A stretch of DNA of 64,000 nt, from NCBI GenBank assembly GCA_902806565.1, contig CADCXA010000056.1:434001-498000 (forward strand). The letters run 5' to 3'. Origin of the DNA: Hypoxylon rubiginosum. Lineage: Eukaryota; Ascomycota; Sordariomycetes; Xylariales; Hypoxylaceae. A program made the translations under genes and the position numbers. The notes under the pieces were generated by a model. It ran no database searches. It was not told where the DNA came from and saw only the letters and a program-made list of their open reading frames with translations. Below, piece after piece: positions 1 to 11,030 of this stretch; the stretch's first letter is position 1; every line of letters starts with the position of its first letter.

Positions 1-953
1 ATGTCGACGTAGTCGCCGAAGTTCGGACAGTCGAACAATATGTCGCCCGGTATATCGGCCTTGCAGATGGCGCAGCGGATCTCAGCGTCGGGCTTCTCGG
101 ACAGCTCGCGCTGCCGTATCAGAGACCTTAGCTCTTCATCGTCCCGCGGGCGTACCAGGCTGTACACACTGGAGTAATACTGCATGAAGTACTTGTGGTG
201 CTTTTCGACGCTAGCTTTTGGGAAGTAAGGACTCTCCATGTTGTCCATCCCTTTGATGACTCTCTTGAAGTCGATAGGCTGCAGCTCGAAGACGACGTGA
301 CTTTTATTAGAGGCGATTCTGGGATTCTTACCCTCGCGCTTGACGATTTCCTTGAAACTGTCCAAGAGAAATCTGAAGGTCAGGTCAATATTCGGACAAC
401 TTTTATAGAACAGATCTAATTGCTTCACGCCTAGATCTAGAAGCGTAGTCGGCGTTCCTGCCTCTGCGAGCTTCTCCATGCTCCCATAATTCGGCACCGG
501 GCCCAACGGCGCGACATGGCGTTCCTTTCCCACTTCGTACCGGACGATACTTTGGAGCGCGTAACGAAGCTTTCCAAGATCGCCATCCCATATCGGGTGC
601 GTACAGATGCGCTCGAGGTCGAGGCAGAATTCCGGGTCGAGACAGACGCTGAGGTCCGACACGTACGCGCTTTGGGGTTTGAGCCCATACGTGAAGAGCT
701 GCAGGGGCGTTGCGTTAAAGCGGATGAGCATGGTCTTCCAGAGGCTCATCTCGGCTTTTCCCCCGTCCTGCTTGTCGAACTGGAACCGAGAAGGGGGGAA
801 GTCCTTCCACAACGTCTGAAAACCCCTCTCGTTCCCTTCCGTCCAGTAGTGGGATCGGATGTCGGCAGTCTCCGACTGTACGGGGATCAGCACCCGCCGC
901 TCGGACGGGATGAGGTCGCTGGGATTTCTCTCCAGCAGATAGTTTGTAACTGC
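1..953 (-). CDS. Uncharacterised protein, partial: C-terminus beyond the left edge, 5' end unresolved
   Basis: One minus-strand frame is open without a stop from about 953 to base 1 (about 317 codons). It has no usable ATG near its 5' end, because the first in-frame Met lies well inside, so it must be an internal exon. A possible acceptor (GATAG before base 953) fits the frame. The product is a mixed-charge soluble protein rich in Trp, Tyr and Phe. Near the window edge it has a Cys cluster (RCAICKAD, then FDCPNF) resembling half of a zinc-binding knuckle. I do not recognise the family. It may be the continuation of the gene at 1281-2203, interrupted by the LTR, or a separate neighbour. Its plus-strand overlaps are shadow frames. 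Confidence 0.55.
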
Positions 954-1056
954 CTATCTAAGTCGACACCGAGTAAATCTGCTTTTCCTCCTTATTTCGG
1001 TGTTGTTTCTTCATGATTCAGGGACTCAGCCGTAGCGGCTCGATCCTGAGCCTCGG

Positions 1057-1305
1057 TGTCAGGACTTAGGTCTTGTTACACAAACCTAGCCCTTACTATC
1101 CAGGAGGTATCGTGGCCCCTAGGATGACGGTATTGGTTGCTTGTACCACCAGGGGAATCGGAGGCGGATACGATGAGTTCCCTTGCCCGACAGGCTTCTT
1201 TGTCTAGCATTCGTGTATATACGAAGACGTTCGTAACTATGAGGTCTATAGCTCCTCGCGCAACAACGTCTTAGTTTCCCTCATCGCTTGGACGGTCTCG
1301 TGACA
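1057..1305 (-). mobile_element. Solo LTR (249 bp) with 5-bp target-site duplication
   Basis: The element begins TGTCA and ends TGACA, the inverted ends of a retrotransposon LTR. It is flanked by perfect CTCGG direct repeats at 1052-1056 and 1306-1310. In reverse orientation it aligns along its length with the element at 55527-55737, apart from indels including about 27 bp absent from the other copy. Many base differences between the copies are C/T or G/A changes. No internal domain, primer-binding site or second LTR is nearby, so it is a solo LTR left by LTR-LTR recombination. It lies at the 3' end of the reading frame at 1281-2203 and supplies that frame's last codons and stop. Confidence 0.88.
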
Positions 1306-2203
1306 CTCGGGCACTCGTGGTTCGAGTCCTTGTCTTGAAACCAGGTTCTGACCTTCAGGGTCGACTGCACTTCCTTCCTGGCCGGCCTGATGTGGCTAAA
1401 CACATCCATGTTCGGAGGCAGGATGACCTCTCCCGCTCCGACACCAGGATAACAAGGCAGGTTCTTGCCGTAACTGTCTTGCCAGGGGCCGAAGCGGCTT
1501 CTCAAAGGCGCAACAGGAGCAGTCTCCGCCGTTCCGCCCATGCGAGGTACCTGGGTGACACGAGGAGCCTGGACTGCCGTGGCCTGGCTAGGCGGAGGCA
1601 AGGGAGGCAAGGGCAGCATATCGTCCAAGCCCTCATCCTCCATGTCCGCCCACGACTTCCTCTCCGAGGTCCGTATAGGCAGGCTGGGGGCTGTCTGCTC
1701 TTCCCGCTGGGATTCGGTTTTGCCCGGATCCTGTCGTGCCTCTAGCTCGGCCGGGATATTCTCGGGCTCGACGGCAGGGCGCTTTTCCGCTCCCTTCTCC
1801 GAATCCGGCACTTTTCGTCCGTTTCGGCCGACGATTTCCAGAGCAAGCTCCCACTTGCCCTCCCGCTCGTCGTTGTCGAGCATGGGTTTCATGATCCCGG
1901 TGACCGACCTGGGACACGGCGCCGCGGGTTTAGGCCCTATATTACCACAAGTTAGTGTGACTGCTTCTTTGAAGGGATTAGGTATTATGGACAACTATGC
2001 GCCTTACCGAAGACCTTCTTCCAGAGCTCGCGGCACAGTCGAAACTGAACCGTCGAGAGCGCGCAACCGTTGAGGTTATCGTTAACCTCAGCGACCTCAA
2101 CCTCGAGCTGCAAGTACAGCTCGAAACACAGGCGATCTTGAGTCGAGCGATTCGAGCGATCCTTGATGGCTTGAACGGCCTCACGGTAGGAAAATGTCGA
2201 CAT
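1281..2203 (-). CDS. Uncharacterised Pro-rich protein whose 3' end is rewritten by an LTR
   Basis: Two exons, 2203-2008 and 1936-1281, are joined across a 71-bp intron (1937-2007). The intron has a GTAAGG donor, an ACTAAC branch site and a TAG acceptor, giving about 283 aa. The N-terminus is helical (from MSTFSYREAVQA), followed by a charged middle and a proline-rich segment. In-frame open sequence upstream to about 2416 encodes a basic NLS-like run (RPRKRK) and an acidic stretch, but an in-frame TAG blocks the ATG at 2440. The true start is therefore uncertain. The last eight codons come from the solo LTR. Without it, the frame would run eleven codons past the junction to a stop at 1018-1020. 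Alternatively, a donor near 1345 could splice on to the exon at 953. Family unknown. Confidence 0.5.
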
Positions 2204-2440
2204 TTCGTTTTCTATGTGCAAGTGAGGCTGCGGCGGCGGTAGGGTAGTTGCGGCGACAACGTCCTCGTCCTCGCCGTTGCCTTCGTTGTCGTTGTTCTCT
2301 TCCTCTTTGAGGATTGAATGGCTGCGGCGGCGGTGGTTGTTCGGGGGCTCTTGAACGTCCCCGTCGTTTTTTCGCTTTCTCGGTCGACTAACATTCTTGT
2401 GCGGCTGCTTCTGCTATGGAATTACCAAGTCATCATCCAT

Positions 2441-4206
2441 CTTGGCATTTGCGGTAGGTAGATGGGAGTTGAGGAACTTGGCGAAAGGGAGAAAAGATTT
2501 AAGGAGATAATTCACAGAGCTGAGAAGATATGCTATTTGTCTTAAGCGTGTCAACGTGCCGGGACAACCAATTATTCGTCAATTGGATATGGCATAATCA
2601 TTCTATTTCAGTTATGTACCTATCTACGTACCTATGAGTACACTACAGCCAGTTATGTCGTCGCCCCCCATCCAACTGAAGTTGTCCCAGCAACGCCATC
2701 GTGGGGAGGCAAGTTGCGCCGGGTTGCATTTAGGGGTCTACTACATACACCTACATGTAGGTATCTAAGCAGGTATGTATCTACCTAGGTACGTTTAGTA
2801 GCATATACGAATCCAATAGGGGGATTTACAACTGGATTATTACACAACCCACGCACGTACAAGTATGTAGATACAAAATACCTTAAATATAATTTATTTA
2901 GTAAGGTGATATCTTGCTTAGTACTCTCTACCACGTCCTAAAGGTCTTGCGCGCTACCTATGGTACTTATAGACTATGGCACTTTCGGAAAGTATTCTTT
3001 GGGCTGGTGTATGAGATCCCTTTTTGTATGTAATTTTACACCGAAACCATTACAGAGCATGTAACTCCACCGACGTAAAAACTGTGCACTTAATGGTATG
3101 GATGTAACTATAAATAATGTGACGCCAGCTTTGAATAAATTCTAGTGAATGTCCTGCACGAGATAGAGTATTTGAGTGATGGCTTTTGCATACGAATTCG
3201 CTGCGATTGTATCGTAGATCTATCAATATAGCAAAACAACATTCGCTCTTGAATCTAGAGTATCTTGTTGGTTGTATGGAGCCTTGATACAGCTTTAGAA
3301 ATATTTGGAATTTTATTTGTGTCAGGACCTTAGCCCTTGTTACCTGGGTAGGGCTACCAACCTGTTAGTCACCTCGAAGGCCTATATAGTAGTCACGAGA
3401 TCCTCATGGACCGAATAGGGAGCTAAGGGGCATGGATAGGGGTTACGGGTTGATTGGTATTAAGGAAGAGATGAGCTTGGGAGCCAGGCCACGTAGGTTC
3501 TTGTATGAAGTGAAATACACCTTGAGATGTCTCTACCGATACAGTTACCAATCAAGCCCCTATGGCAAGGACACTTCACACTTGCCCGTGAGCTAAAGAG
3601 CAACACACCTGCAAACCTACCGGTCCTCAACCGTAGGAGAGCCCCAAAACCACACTCCTAAAAGCAAACTTAACCCACGAGATACGGAAGTCTTAGTTGG
3701 AGTGGACACGGAATTATTATGTAGCATGCCAACAATTTAGTGTAGAACTTATGTAGGTTAGGGTACACTCGCCAATTCTACCGGGCCTAATTAGATGGAG
3801 GTGAGTTGAAGGTACTGGCAGTGTTTGTGGGTATTGATATATCCTCGTTAAAGCGTTGGTGACCCTCTAAATAGCTATGAGGCCTGCAGCTCCCTATATA
3901 TTTATCCTTCAGCGTATATGTTTCTCGTTCAGTGTACCTATGCGCGTCTTTACCATGCGGCCACTGGCGGAAGCCAGAATCCGGACTGGGAATGGCACCT
4001 TCCCAGCAGACGTTGGAAATTTGACCACAAAACTGGAAGTAGAAGGTACGCGTCTCCACTGTACCAAGTCAGATCTGGGAAAGCACGCACGCGTCTCGTA
4101 TAGTACCTGCATCGGAAATAACGCGGGAACCATAGTTTTTTCTCTTTTCCACCATTTTCACTCTTGTCCACCATCGGCCTGCTACATACGCATACATCAA
4201 TCCAAG
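2441..4206. other. Intergenic, low-complexity ascomycete DNA
   Basis: No convincing gene. Around 2740-2800 and 2620 there are repeated ACCTACCTAGGTA-like motifs. At 3320 a TGTCAGGACCTTAG segment resembles the end of the window's LTR family but has no matching far end. The plus frame open from 3877 into the next gene looks non-coding before 4207. Confidence 0.5.
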
Positions 4207-5598
4207 ATGATGCCCGCACGACTGAACACGGGTTCGCAAGGAACCACGATCGAGGAGATCCCTTGCTATCCTGACTTCGCACCCACGGACGACGTGCCAT
4301 GGATCGAAGAGGATCAGCGGCAGATGCTGAGGTTGGTAGAGCGCGAGCCGGTCGTTTCCCTGTCCATATTCCTTCACGAGATGGCTGAGGATAGGATACG
4401 TCCCCGGCCGGGAGGGCAGGGCTCCTGGGACTCGCACACGATGAGGAAACTCGTGATCGAAAAGAGCATGGCCGACCTGCTGCTCCACAGCGTGCCCAAG
4501 ATTCTGCTCGGGGGCTTAATCATGGGTGTCTCTGGATGGCAGGCGCGGCTGCCGGCCGCTCACCCCCTCGCCCTACCCCATCCCATCTACAAGAGCGACG
4601 GGCCAGGTACGTATATCGTGTCGATGGGGGTTCAAGGCCGTAACGGCAGAGGTCCATCCGCGAACGAGTGGGCGACCCTGTCCGACAAGATGGATGCCTA
4701 CCTTGACGCGTACGAAGTCTTGGAGAACTCTGTCCCGGAGCACAGGACGCCGGCGGAGTGCAAGCTAGTACAAGACGCACAGAGAATCGACCTGTTCTAC
4801 GCCGAGAAATTTGAGAGCAACGGCAAGCCCGCATTTCTCGAGAAGGATGCGGAAACCCGAACCAGAAAGATGAGATGTCTCATCAATATGTTTCGAGGCT
4901 TCCGCACCAAGGCGCCGAACCCGGATAAACCTCTCTTGCAGACGCCCAGCTACGTGGGCTGTGCCACGGAGAGCATCTGCGGTCAGTCGTCCGGTCATCT
5001 TCCTTCTAACGAGTTCCAGGGTTCCGATTATGCTTGGTGGCTGACAATGAGCTGTCTGAGGGACATGGGTCTAGCTCCGGACGTCCAGGTGCTGCATGCT
5101 GTGCGGACCTGGGAGCCGGAGCATCTACCCATATCCGAGATACTCATGACCGTGCTCGGACGCACCGAGGTGGAAAACTGGGGGTTCAACTGCAGGGCCC
5201 CAGGGAGTACCAAGCACAACCCCGCCGAGCCGCATGACTGGGACGAAGACGTGATGGACGTTTGGATCCACCGCGACTATCTCCAGGACCAGCTGAGGGA
5301 GTCGCAGGAAGGTCTTGATCGGGCCATCCGAGCAATGACCGAGATCCCGAAGTTGGAGAGCGAGGTCCAAAGTCTACAGTGGGAGACGATGGCGCTCCTC
5401 GGCCAAGAAGCCGCGAACGCACCGACGACCTTCGAGGAGGAGGAGGAGGTTAGAAACGAAATAAGGCTCAACCAAGAGGCCATCGACGAGCTAGATAGGA
5501 TCAACGCCGATCTCGATCTATGCTTGAGCCTCTTCGACGCCCTGCCGGTCAGCGATGAGGATGGCGATGAAGACGAAGACGCCGCCGCGTCTTCGTAG
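4207..5598 (+). CDS. Uncharacterised protein with acidic, coiled-coil C-terminus
   Basis: Single-exon frame of 463 aa from the paired ATGs at 4207/4210. The frame is open further upstream, but that part has poor coding character. I do not recognise a domain. The first ~300 residues are globular, with repeated Trp and Cys (for example SDYAWWLTMSCLRDMG). Residues about 370-445 are heptad-like and rich in Glu, Leu and Gln, which suggests a coiled coil. The C-terminus is strongly acidic (DEDGDEDEDAAASS). There is no signal peptide or clear membrane span, so it is probably cytosolic or nuclear. The two candidate start codons are adjacent, so the start is uncertain by one residue. It is probably a lineage-restricted fungal gene; function unknown. 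Confidence 0.7.
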   Translation: MMPARLNTGSQGTTIEEIPCYPDFAPTDDVPWIEEDQRQMLRLVEREPVVSLSIFLHEMAEDRIRPRPGGQGSWDSHTMRKLVIEKSMADLLLHSVPKILLGGLIMGVSGWQARLPAAHPLALPHPIYKSDGPGTYIVSMGVQGRNGRGPSANEWATLSDKMDAYLDAYEVLENSVPEHRTPAECKLVQDAQRIDLFYAEKFESNGKPAFLEKDAETRTRKMRCLINMFRGFRTKAPNPDKPLLQTPSYVGCATESICGQSSGHLPSNEFQGSDYAWWLTMSCLRDMGLAPDVQVLHAVRTWEPEHLPISEILMTVLGRTEVENWGFNCRAPGSTKHNPAEPHDWDEDVMDVWIHRDYLQDQLRESQEGLDRAIRAMTEIPKLESEVQSLQWETMALLGQEAANAPTTFEEEEEVRNEIRLNQEAIDELDRINADLDLCLSLFDALPVSDEDGDEDEDAAASS

Positions 5599-6583
5599 CC
5601 TCCTTTAGGCGAGATGCTGCTAGCTAGATAGCAGCCTGTCCGAAAAAAAAATCCAAAAAAACCCTTAGCTCAAATAAGTCGCTCAAATGAGCTTGCCGGC
5701 CTAACGAGGCAAGCAAGCGAAGGCAGTCGACTCTCCCCTATATACTTGTATAGGGTGGAGACGAGGCAACTTCAACAGGAGCGCATGAGCTGCGTCGGTT
5801 TGCGCCAAGATTTTCGAGAATCTTCTGCTGCTGGCAAGAAGATTCGACGATTTCGAAGCCAGGCTTGACCACGTCTCCAAAATGGTCGAGAACCTCGCGC
5901 CGAATCCTTCGGATCGCTTAGCCTTCAGAAACAGAAGGACGGCACCGAGGAGATAGGCAGAGGTTGTCCTCGACCACAAGTCTGACTCCTCAACTACGGT
6001 TGAGGAGTCAGGTTTGGCTTGGAGACTCGAATCCGACGGTGAGCAGCGACAAGACCGTGAATGCGGGTCGCGTGCCATCGTTGTTGATCTATCCGTCCTC
6101 ATGACGTCGTCCAGCTACGGCTGGCGGCTGAATGGGAGATGAGCCCTCGAAATCCTCCAAGAGAGCGGCAGGCTACGGCCGAGCAGGACTCTCTTGGGGA
6201 CGAGGAGACCGCTGCCCTCCAAGACTAGAGAGACTTCTTCACACCTGTCAAGTGTGTGTTCAGGAAGGCTCTACACATGTCTGGGGAAATCGAAATTTAG
6301 GCTAGTTAATATAATAAATTAACTACCTACTTATGGTCCTATGTGGCCATGTCCCCAACCAGCTAACTACAAGAATTGTGACTGAATGTGCTCATTCTAC
6401 ACGCTAAAGATTATCTTTTCATGAATGTCCATTGTGTATACTTGTAGACAGTGACAAAATGTACTTCCATGATCCTAGTGACTGAAACAATAATATGCAG
6501 ACATATTCTCGATTTATCGGCACCCCTATTAAGCGTGGTAAACAAGCTCCTTGTCAAACGGGGCTTGTCCCAAATGCAATGAG
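5599..6583. other. Intergenic with a possible decayed plus-strand frame
   Basis: Downstream of the previous stop there is an A-rich stretch. Between about 5780 and 6130 one plus frame reads like a helical coiled-coil fragment (KIFENLLLLARRFDDFEAR) but is cut by stops and has no start. The 133-aa antisense frame over it is probably a shadow. Nothing is recognised in 6130-6583. Confidence 0.3.
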
Positions 6584-6678
6584 GCCCCTTTGGTGAAGTG
6601 GTTAAGCACCTGGCAGGCTTCTCTAAGGATCAGGTTCTTAAAGAGATAAAGCAGTGGGTTTGAATCCCATAAGGGGCT
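6584..6678 (+). tRNA. tRNA-like gene, anticodon not assignable
   Basis: A perfect 7-bp acceptor pairing joins GCCCCTT at 6584-6590 to AAGGGGC at 6671-6677. An A-box (TGGTGAAGTGG) and a near-consensus B-box (GGTTTGAATCC) are spaced inside it, with a 5-bp T-stem (GTGGG/CCCAT). A T9 tract at 6716-6724 could terminate RNA polymerase III. The span between D-arm and T-arm is about 45 nt and does not fold into a normal 5-bp stem with a 7-nt loop. The best pairing, CCTGG with TCAGG, leaves a 16-nt loop. It could be a type II or intron-bearing tRNA, a tRNA pseudogene, or the head of a tRNA-derived SINE. Confidence 0.45.
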
Positions 6679-7046
6679 GTTTAACCAGCAATAGCATTTA
6701 TCCTTTTGGACTCGATTTTTTTTTCTTCGTGTCCTCTACGAGCCTAGTGTAATAGTATAATCATGAGGAGAGCCTTAGGCTATAAGGTATACACACACTT
6801 CCCCTAATTTATCACGCGAGACGCAATGAGTCGACACCCTTCCATGGAATACTCAGGTAGCAAGATAGAAGCTGATGAAACTATTCAGATGTACCCTCAA
6901 GTGTTAGAAGCAAGGAATAGCACGGCAGCAAACTGAAAAGACACAGCACCATTAAGACCCGAGAAAAGCTAACGACAATAAACACGACGAATCGATATTT
7001 CCATTTAGCAATGCTATAACTAGACTACACCCAGACAACCCCCTTC
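6679..7046. other. Intergenic
   Basis: Holds the T-run terminator candidate at 6716-6724 and the 3' flank of the minus-strand WD40 gene. I see no other feature. Confidence 0.4.
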
Positions 7047-9839
7047 TTACTTCTCCCACTCGCCGTCGCCAAAGTACCGGTCGGGCATATCGACATCCCA
7101 CAGCGGCCTCTCCACCAGCGCCACCTCGAGGGCCTCCTTCTTCCCGTGCGGCACCACACCCGCGGCCTCCCCGTCCCCGTTCGCCACGAATCCTTCCTCC
7201 TGCTCGTCGCCGCCTAGGGGCACGATCCCCAAAATCGGCCGATACTTGTACGTATGCCAGAAAGCCAGACCCTTGTTCGGCTCCGAGCCGTCCGTAGGGA
7301 GACCTTTCCCCTGTGCGTCGCGGAGGAGGGCCAGCTCGCCGGCTCGGTCCTCGTCTTCGTCGTCATCGTCCGACTCCTCGCTGGAGCTCTCGTCGGCGGG
7401 CTGGCTGGCGTCGTCTTCGTCCATGGGGTCGGGGACGGGACCGCCGTCGAGGGGAATCTCTTCGGCCGGTCCATCCGTGACTTGGCGGAGTACTCTGGTG
7501 GGACCCGCGGCTCCGATTTCCATCTTGCTGCCTGCGCCGGTATCGGGTCCTCTCTTCCGCTTCGTTCCTTGTTTGACGAGTTGCTTGTTCGTGTGAGTTT
7601 TGGACGGATCCGGTTCTGCCAAGTCTCTAGATAGGTCGAGCATAAATAGGAAGGAAGTCCCGTAGAGCCAGACTCTGTCTCCTGACCAGAGTGCCCCTTT
7701 TACGAGGTCGCGAGTGTCTCGAAACTGGATAGGAAATCGGGAAATCGGGTTCCGTCTTGACCAGGGAGTCAAAGAGCCGAGAGTAGGGTGAATGACTAGA
7801 ACTTGGGGTCTGGCTGTAACGGTGAGAAGGGTGTAGTCTGCGGGTGTTTCCTCGCTCATGGCGGATGCGGACATGGGAATGTGATTCGAAAAGGATAAAA
7901 CTGTAGGGGAAGCTTGTAGCTTAGGAATCAGAGACCCTTTGGAGTTACGCGTCCATCGCAACTCTCCCGCTGCCTCGTCGTCGTCGTCTTCGCTCTCGGA
8001 AGCACTCTGATCTTCATTATGCGCGTCGCCGTTCTGGAGCTTCGGTAGAGAAGGACCTAGTACCCACGTATCGATATATCCGGCCAGATCCGCGACCGCT
8101 AACATCTTACTGTCGGGAGAAAACGCAATGTGAGTAATGGTTCGGTCGTACTGTCCGAGACCGCCGAGAGATAAATGCTTCTGTATCTTTCGCTCGATGC
8201 GTTGTAACCGGATCGTCTTGGGGTGAACGGCGGGTTTGCCGTCTAGAGTCGAGTCGTGTAGTATGGCCAAGACGGAAACTTTGCTACCACCTTGAACGGC
8301 GCAGACCCATTGTCCGTCGGGGGAAATCTGAACCTGGGTCGCGCCTTGCTTGCAGAGGTCTTCTTGTAATTCGACCTTGGAGATCTTGAGTTCATCCTTT
8401 TTCGAGTCGGTTCTAGGTTTCAGATGAAATGCCTTGATATCGGATGTTGTCGATACCACTAGAACAGAGCCGTCGTTACTAACGGTCGCCGACGTAATGT
8501 TGGCCTCGCCCTTGATCAGAATTCGCGCCAGCAACTTCCAGTTCTTATCCACGCCGGATTTCCCGTCAGACATGTCTACCAAATCCTGTAACGGTCTTCT
8601 TAGCCGCCATACGTGTACTTCCCGCTCCCACCAGCTAACTATCAACCTGCTCTTCGAGGCGCTTTGTATCGGGGGTGTTTGGGGTAGGTGAGATAAGGTA
8701 CGATGATTCTCCATGCCGGCTTCCCGAAGAGGCAGAACGATCGGACAAGCATCCGGTCCTAGAAGAGTTAGCCACATAGGTATTTATGATTGGCAATCGA
8801 AATACAAACCTCCCGAGACGACAACGCTTAAGCCGTGTCCCTCAAACGAAGCCATGGTCTTGACATCGTGGCTATGATATCTCTTGTGCCAAACCTTACT
8901 CCACCTTGCGGCCGAACCCGAGACCTTTCTGTAGAGGACCGTTCGGCGATCCATGCCGCCACTCACAATGGTAGAGCCGTCGGCACTGGTAGCTAGCGAT
9001 AGGACGTCTTGGTTATGAGCTTGTAATCTCTGGGCTTGCGTGTAGGTCTTGCCGTCCCATATACAGACCTGACCGGTAGAGTCTCCCGAGACGATATCGC
9101 GGCCGTCGAGGCACTTGACGGACCAGACGATGATTTCTTTGGCGCCGCCGATGAGGTCGGACCCTAATGTCATTTTTCGTAGAACGTTACCGTTTCGCAT
9201 GTCGTAGACGCGGATGGCGCTGTCGGAGCATCCGACGATGACGACGTTACGGTTTTGAAAGGCGATACTGACCATCTTGGTCTTTTTGGAGGAGGAGCGT
9301 ACGAGGATTCTGTCGAATCGAAGGTCGTCATCGTCGATCGAGTAGAGCACGAGGCTACCGTCCATAGTACCTGCTACAAGCTTCTTCCCGCCCTGCACGA
9401 CGCCATTCGTAGGTTTTCCGCCGTTCTTGGTAGGCATGACGAAAGGTTGAGCAGCGAGACACCATATGTCGCCATGCATACCGCTGGCTTGCTTCTTAGG
9501 TCGTCTCTTTTCTAGGTCCCATTCCGTTACGGTGCTCGTGTAGCCGATACTAAAGAGTCTAGATTTTCCGACAAGCTTGGTGCCATCCTGTAGGATCTGA
9601 TCCGGTTCTGTAACCCAGACGAGACCATCTATGCTTCTATCTTTTCCACCATGCAAAATGGTCTCCTGGTGCCATAAACCGTTCAAGGGATTCCATATTT
9701 CGATATCGCCGTTCGCTCGACCGATCGCTAAACGTACTGGGGCACCTTTTTGGGATCTAGAGACTGTCGGGTAGGAAAATGCGACCGCATTGATAGCGGA
9801 TGGAGGGTAAGGTACGAAACGGCAGCGGTGAATATCCAT
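7047..9839 (-). CDS. UTP4: U3 snoRNP/t-UTP WD40 protein Utp4 (cirhin homologue)
   Basis: Exons 9839-8810 and 8758-7047 are joined across a 51-bp intron (GTTTGT donor, GCTAAC branch site, CTAG acceptor), giving 913 aa. The start is the first in-frame ATG; the frame is open further upstream only from a TTG. The N-terminus MDIHRCRFVPYPPSAI is characteristic of the Utp4/cirhin family, as is the C-terminal RYFGDGEWE. WD40 blades cover most of the first half (for example IEIWNPL, TEWDLEKR, VRVYD-like and VCIWDGK strands) and continue in exon 2. Two acidic inserts, around 8020-7980 and 7430-7330, are typical of nucleolar proteins. In the family, Utp4 is part of the t-UTP subcomplex that links rDNA transcription to small-subunit pre-rRNA processing in the nucleolus. 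The gene looks intact. Confidence 0.93.
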
Positions 9840-10625
9840 TGTCGCGTTTTCGACCGGTTTTGCGATGTTGAAGTTCGAATCGTGAATCGTCAACTTTTTT
9901 TTTAATCCTTATCGTGTTATCGTTATTAGGCTGGTCTGGCTGGTCCACTCTAATATTTTGCCCCACTACGATACCCCCTAACAGCCCCTATCAAAGCCCC
10001 TATTTTCTTCAACCTCAAGTTACGATTGAGAATCGCCTCACTTCACAGTGATTGGAACGTTTTATGCCTCGAGGACCTTGGACCAGTTTTCAAAGCTTAG
10101 CATGCTATAGAGATAGCCATCAATGCATTATTTCCACCCATTTGCCGGTATCACAGCAGATACGGTCTCAGACATTAAGTGTGCAAGACGAAGAGTTTCG
10201 TAAAAAGTCTTAACGCTGCGAATATTCTAGGTTGATATTCAGAGACCTGAAGCTCCTCTAACGACCAGAAGCAGATCCTGATAGTTAGGAGGTAGCCATA
10301 AACATGGACCAGTTCTCCAACACCATTCTAGCATCGTGTAATATGCCACGGGCTTCTCTTTTTATCCGGCCGATACCTAGGTATTCGCAATACCTACCTA
10401 GTATACAATATCGCATACGTGTGTGTTGATCACTTATGTCGCCATTTTTCGTATCAACCACTCCCTCTGCTCTAATCTGTGCCAAAATCGACTTCATACT
10501 TTCAACCATCCGCCATGCTACCACCTGTCTACAGAATATGATACAGAAACATTAAGGAGGCTCCGGCAACAGTAAACATATCTTCGATACCACAAACGAC
10601 GACGCGCTCCCTTCGATTCTAGGGT
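9840..10625. other. Promoter side of UTP4 and intergenic DNA
   Basis: Contains the UTP4 upstream region, including a T9 tract at 9896-9904 on the plus strand. No gene is supported. Short frames at 10285-10524 lack an ATG and look spurious. UTP4 and the decayed MFS gene are divergent across this stretch. Confidence 0.4.
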
Positions 10626-11030
10626 ACCTTCACAGCCCTTTGCCTCGCCTTTATATCGGCCTTGGATGGCGCCATTATTACTACCTCGCTCCCAACCATC
10701 ACGGCGGATATCGGCGGCCCAACCCGGTATGTCTGGATCGCCAATTCTTTCGTTGTAGCATCATCAGTCCTAGCTCTATGGCAAATTAACCGAAATCCTT
10801 GACCGCCGTGTCCCTTTCGTGGCTGCTATCGTACTGTCTGCGCTTGGTAGCAGCATTGGGAGCGGCGTATAACGTGGGCATACTCATTGCCGGGCGTATA
10901 GTCCAAGGCGTCGGTGCCGGTGGGATCTATTTCGCTCAGCATCGTCTGCTATTATCTCGTCCCACTCCAAGAGCGTGGAAAATACCTAGGGCTCATGAAT
11001 ACTTGCGCAGGCATGGCAGCTAACATGGTT
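10626..11030 (+). pseudogene. Truncated MFS (DHA-type) drug transporter relic
   Basis: Read in three alternating plus frames, this stretch spells conserved N-terminal parts of a fungal multidrug MFS transporter. It includes FISALDGAIITTSLPTI, TRYVWIANSFVVASSVLALW, then VGILIAGRIVQGVGAGG (the motif C region of 14-TM drug transporters), and finally ERGKYLGLMNTCAGMAANM. At least three frame changes and an in-frame stop break it, and the 'VQPLYGQLADIFGRR' segment expected after TM2 is missing. About two thirds of a normal transporter (about 550 aa) is absent. The sequence passes abruptly into oxidoreductase homology at about 11030, indicating a deletion junction. Confidence 0.75.

Noticed and set aside
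516..1016. 166-aa plus frame
   Set aside because: Shadow of the better minus-strand frame at 1-953, and it crosses that frame's putative splice site.
3320..3900. A further LTR of the same family
   Set aside because: Starts TGTCAGGACCTTAG like the family, but no matching TGACA end, target duplication or internal similarity was found.
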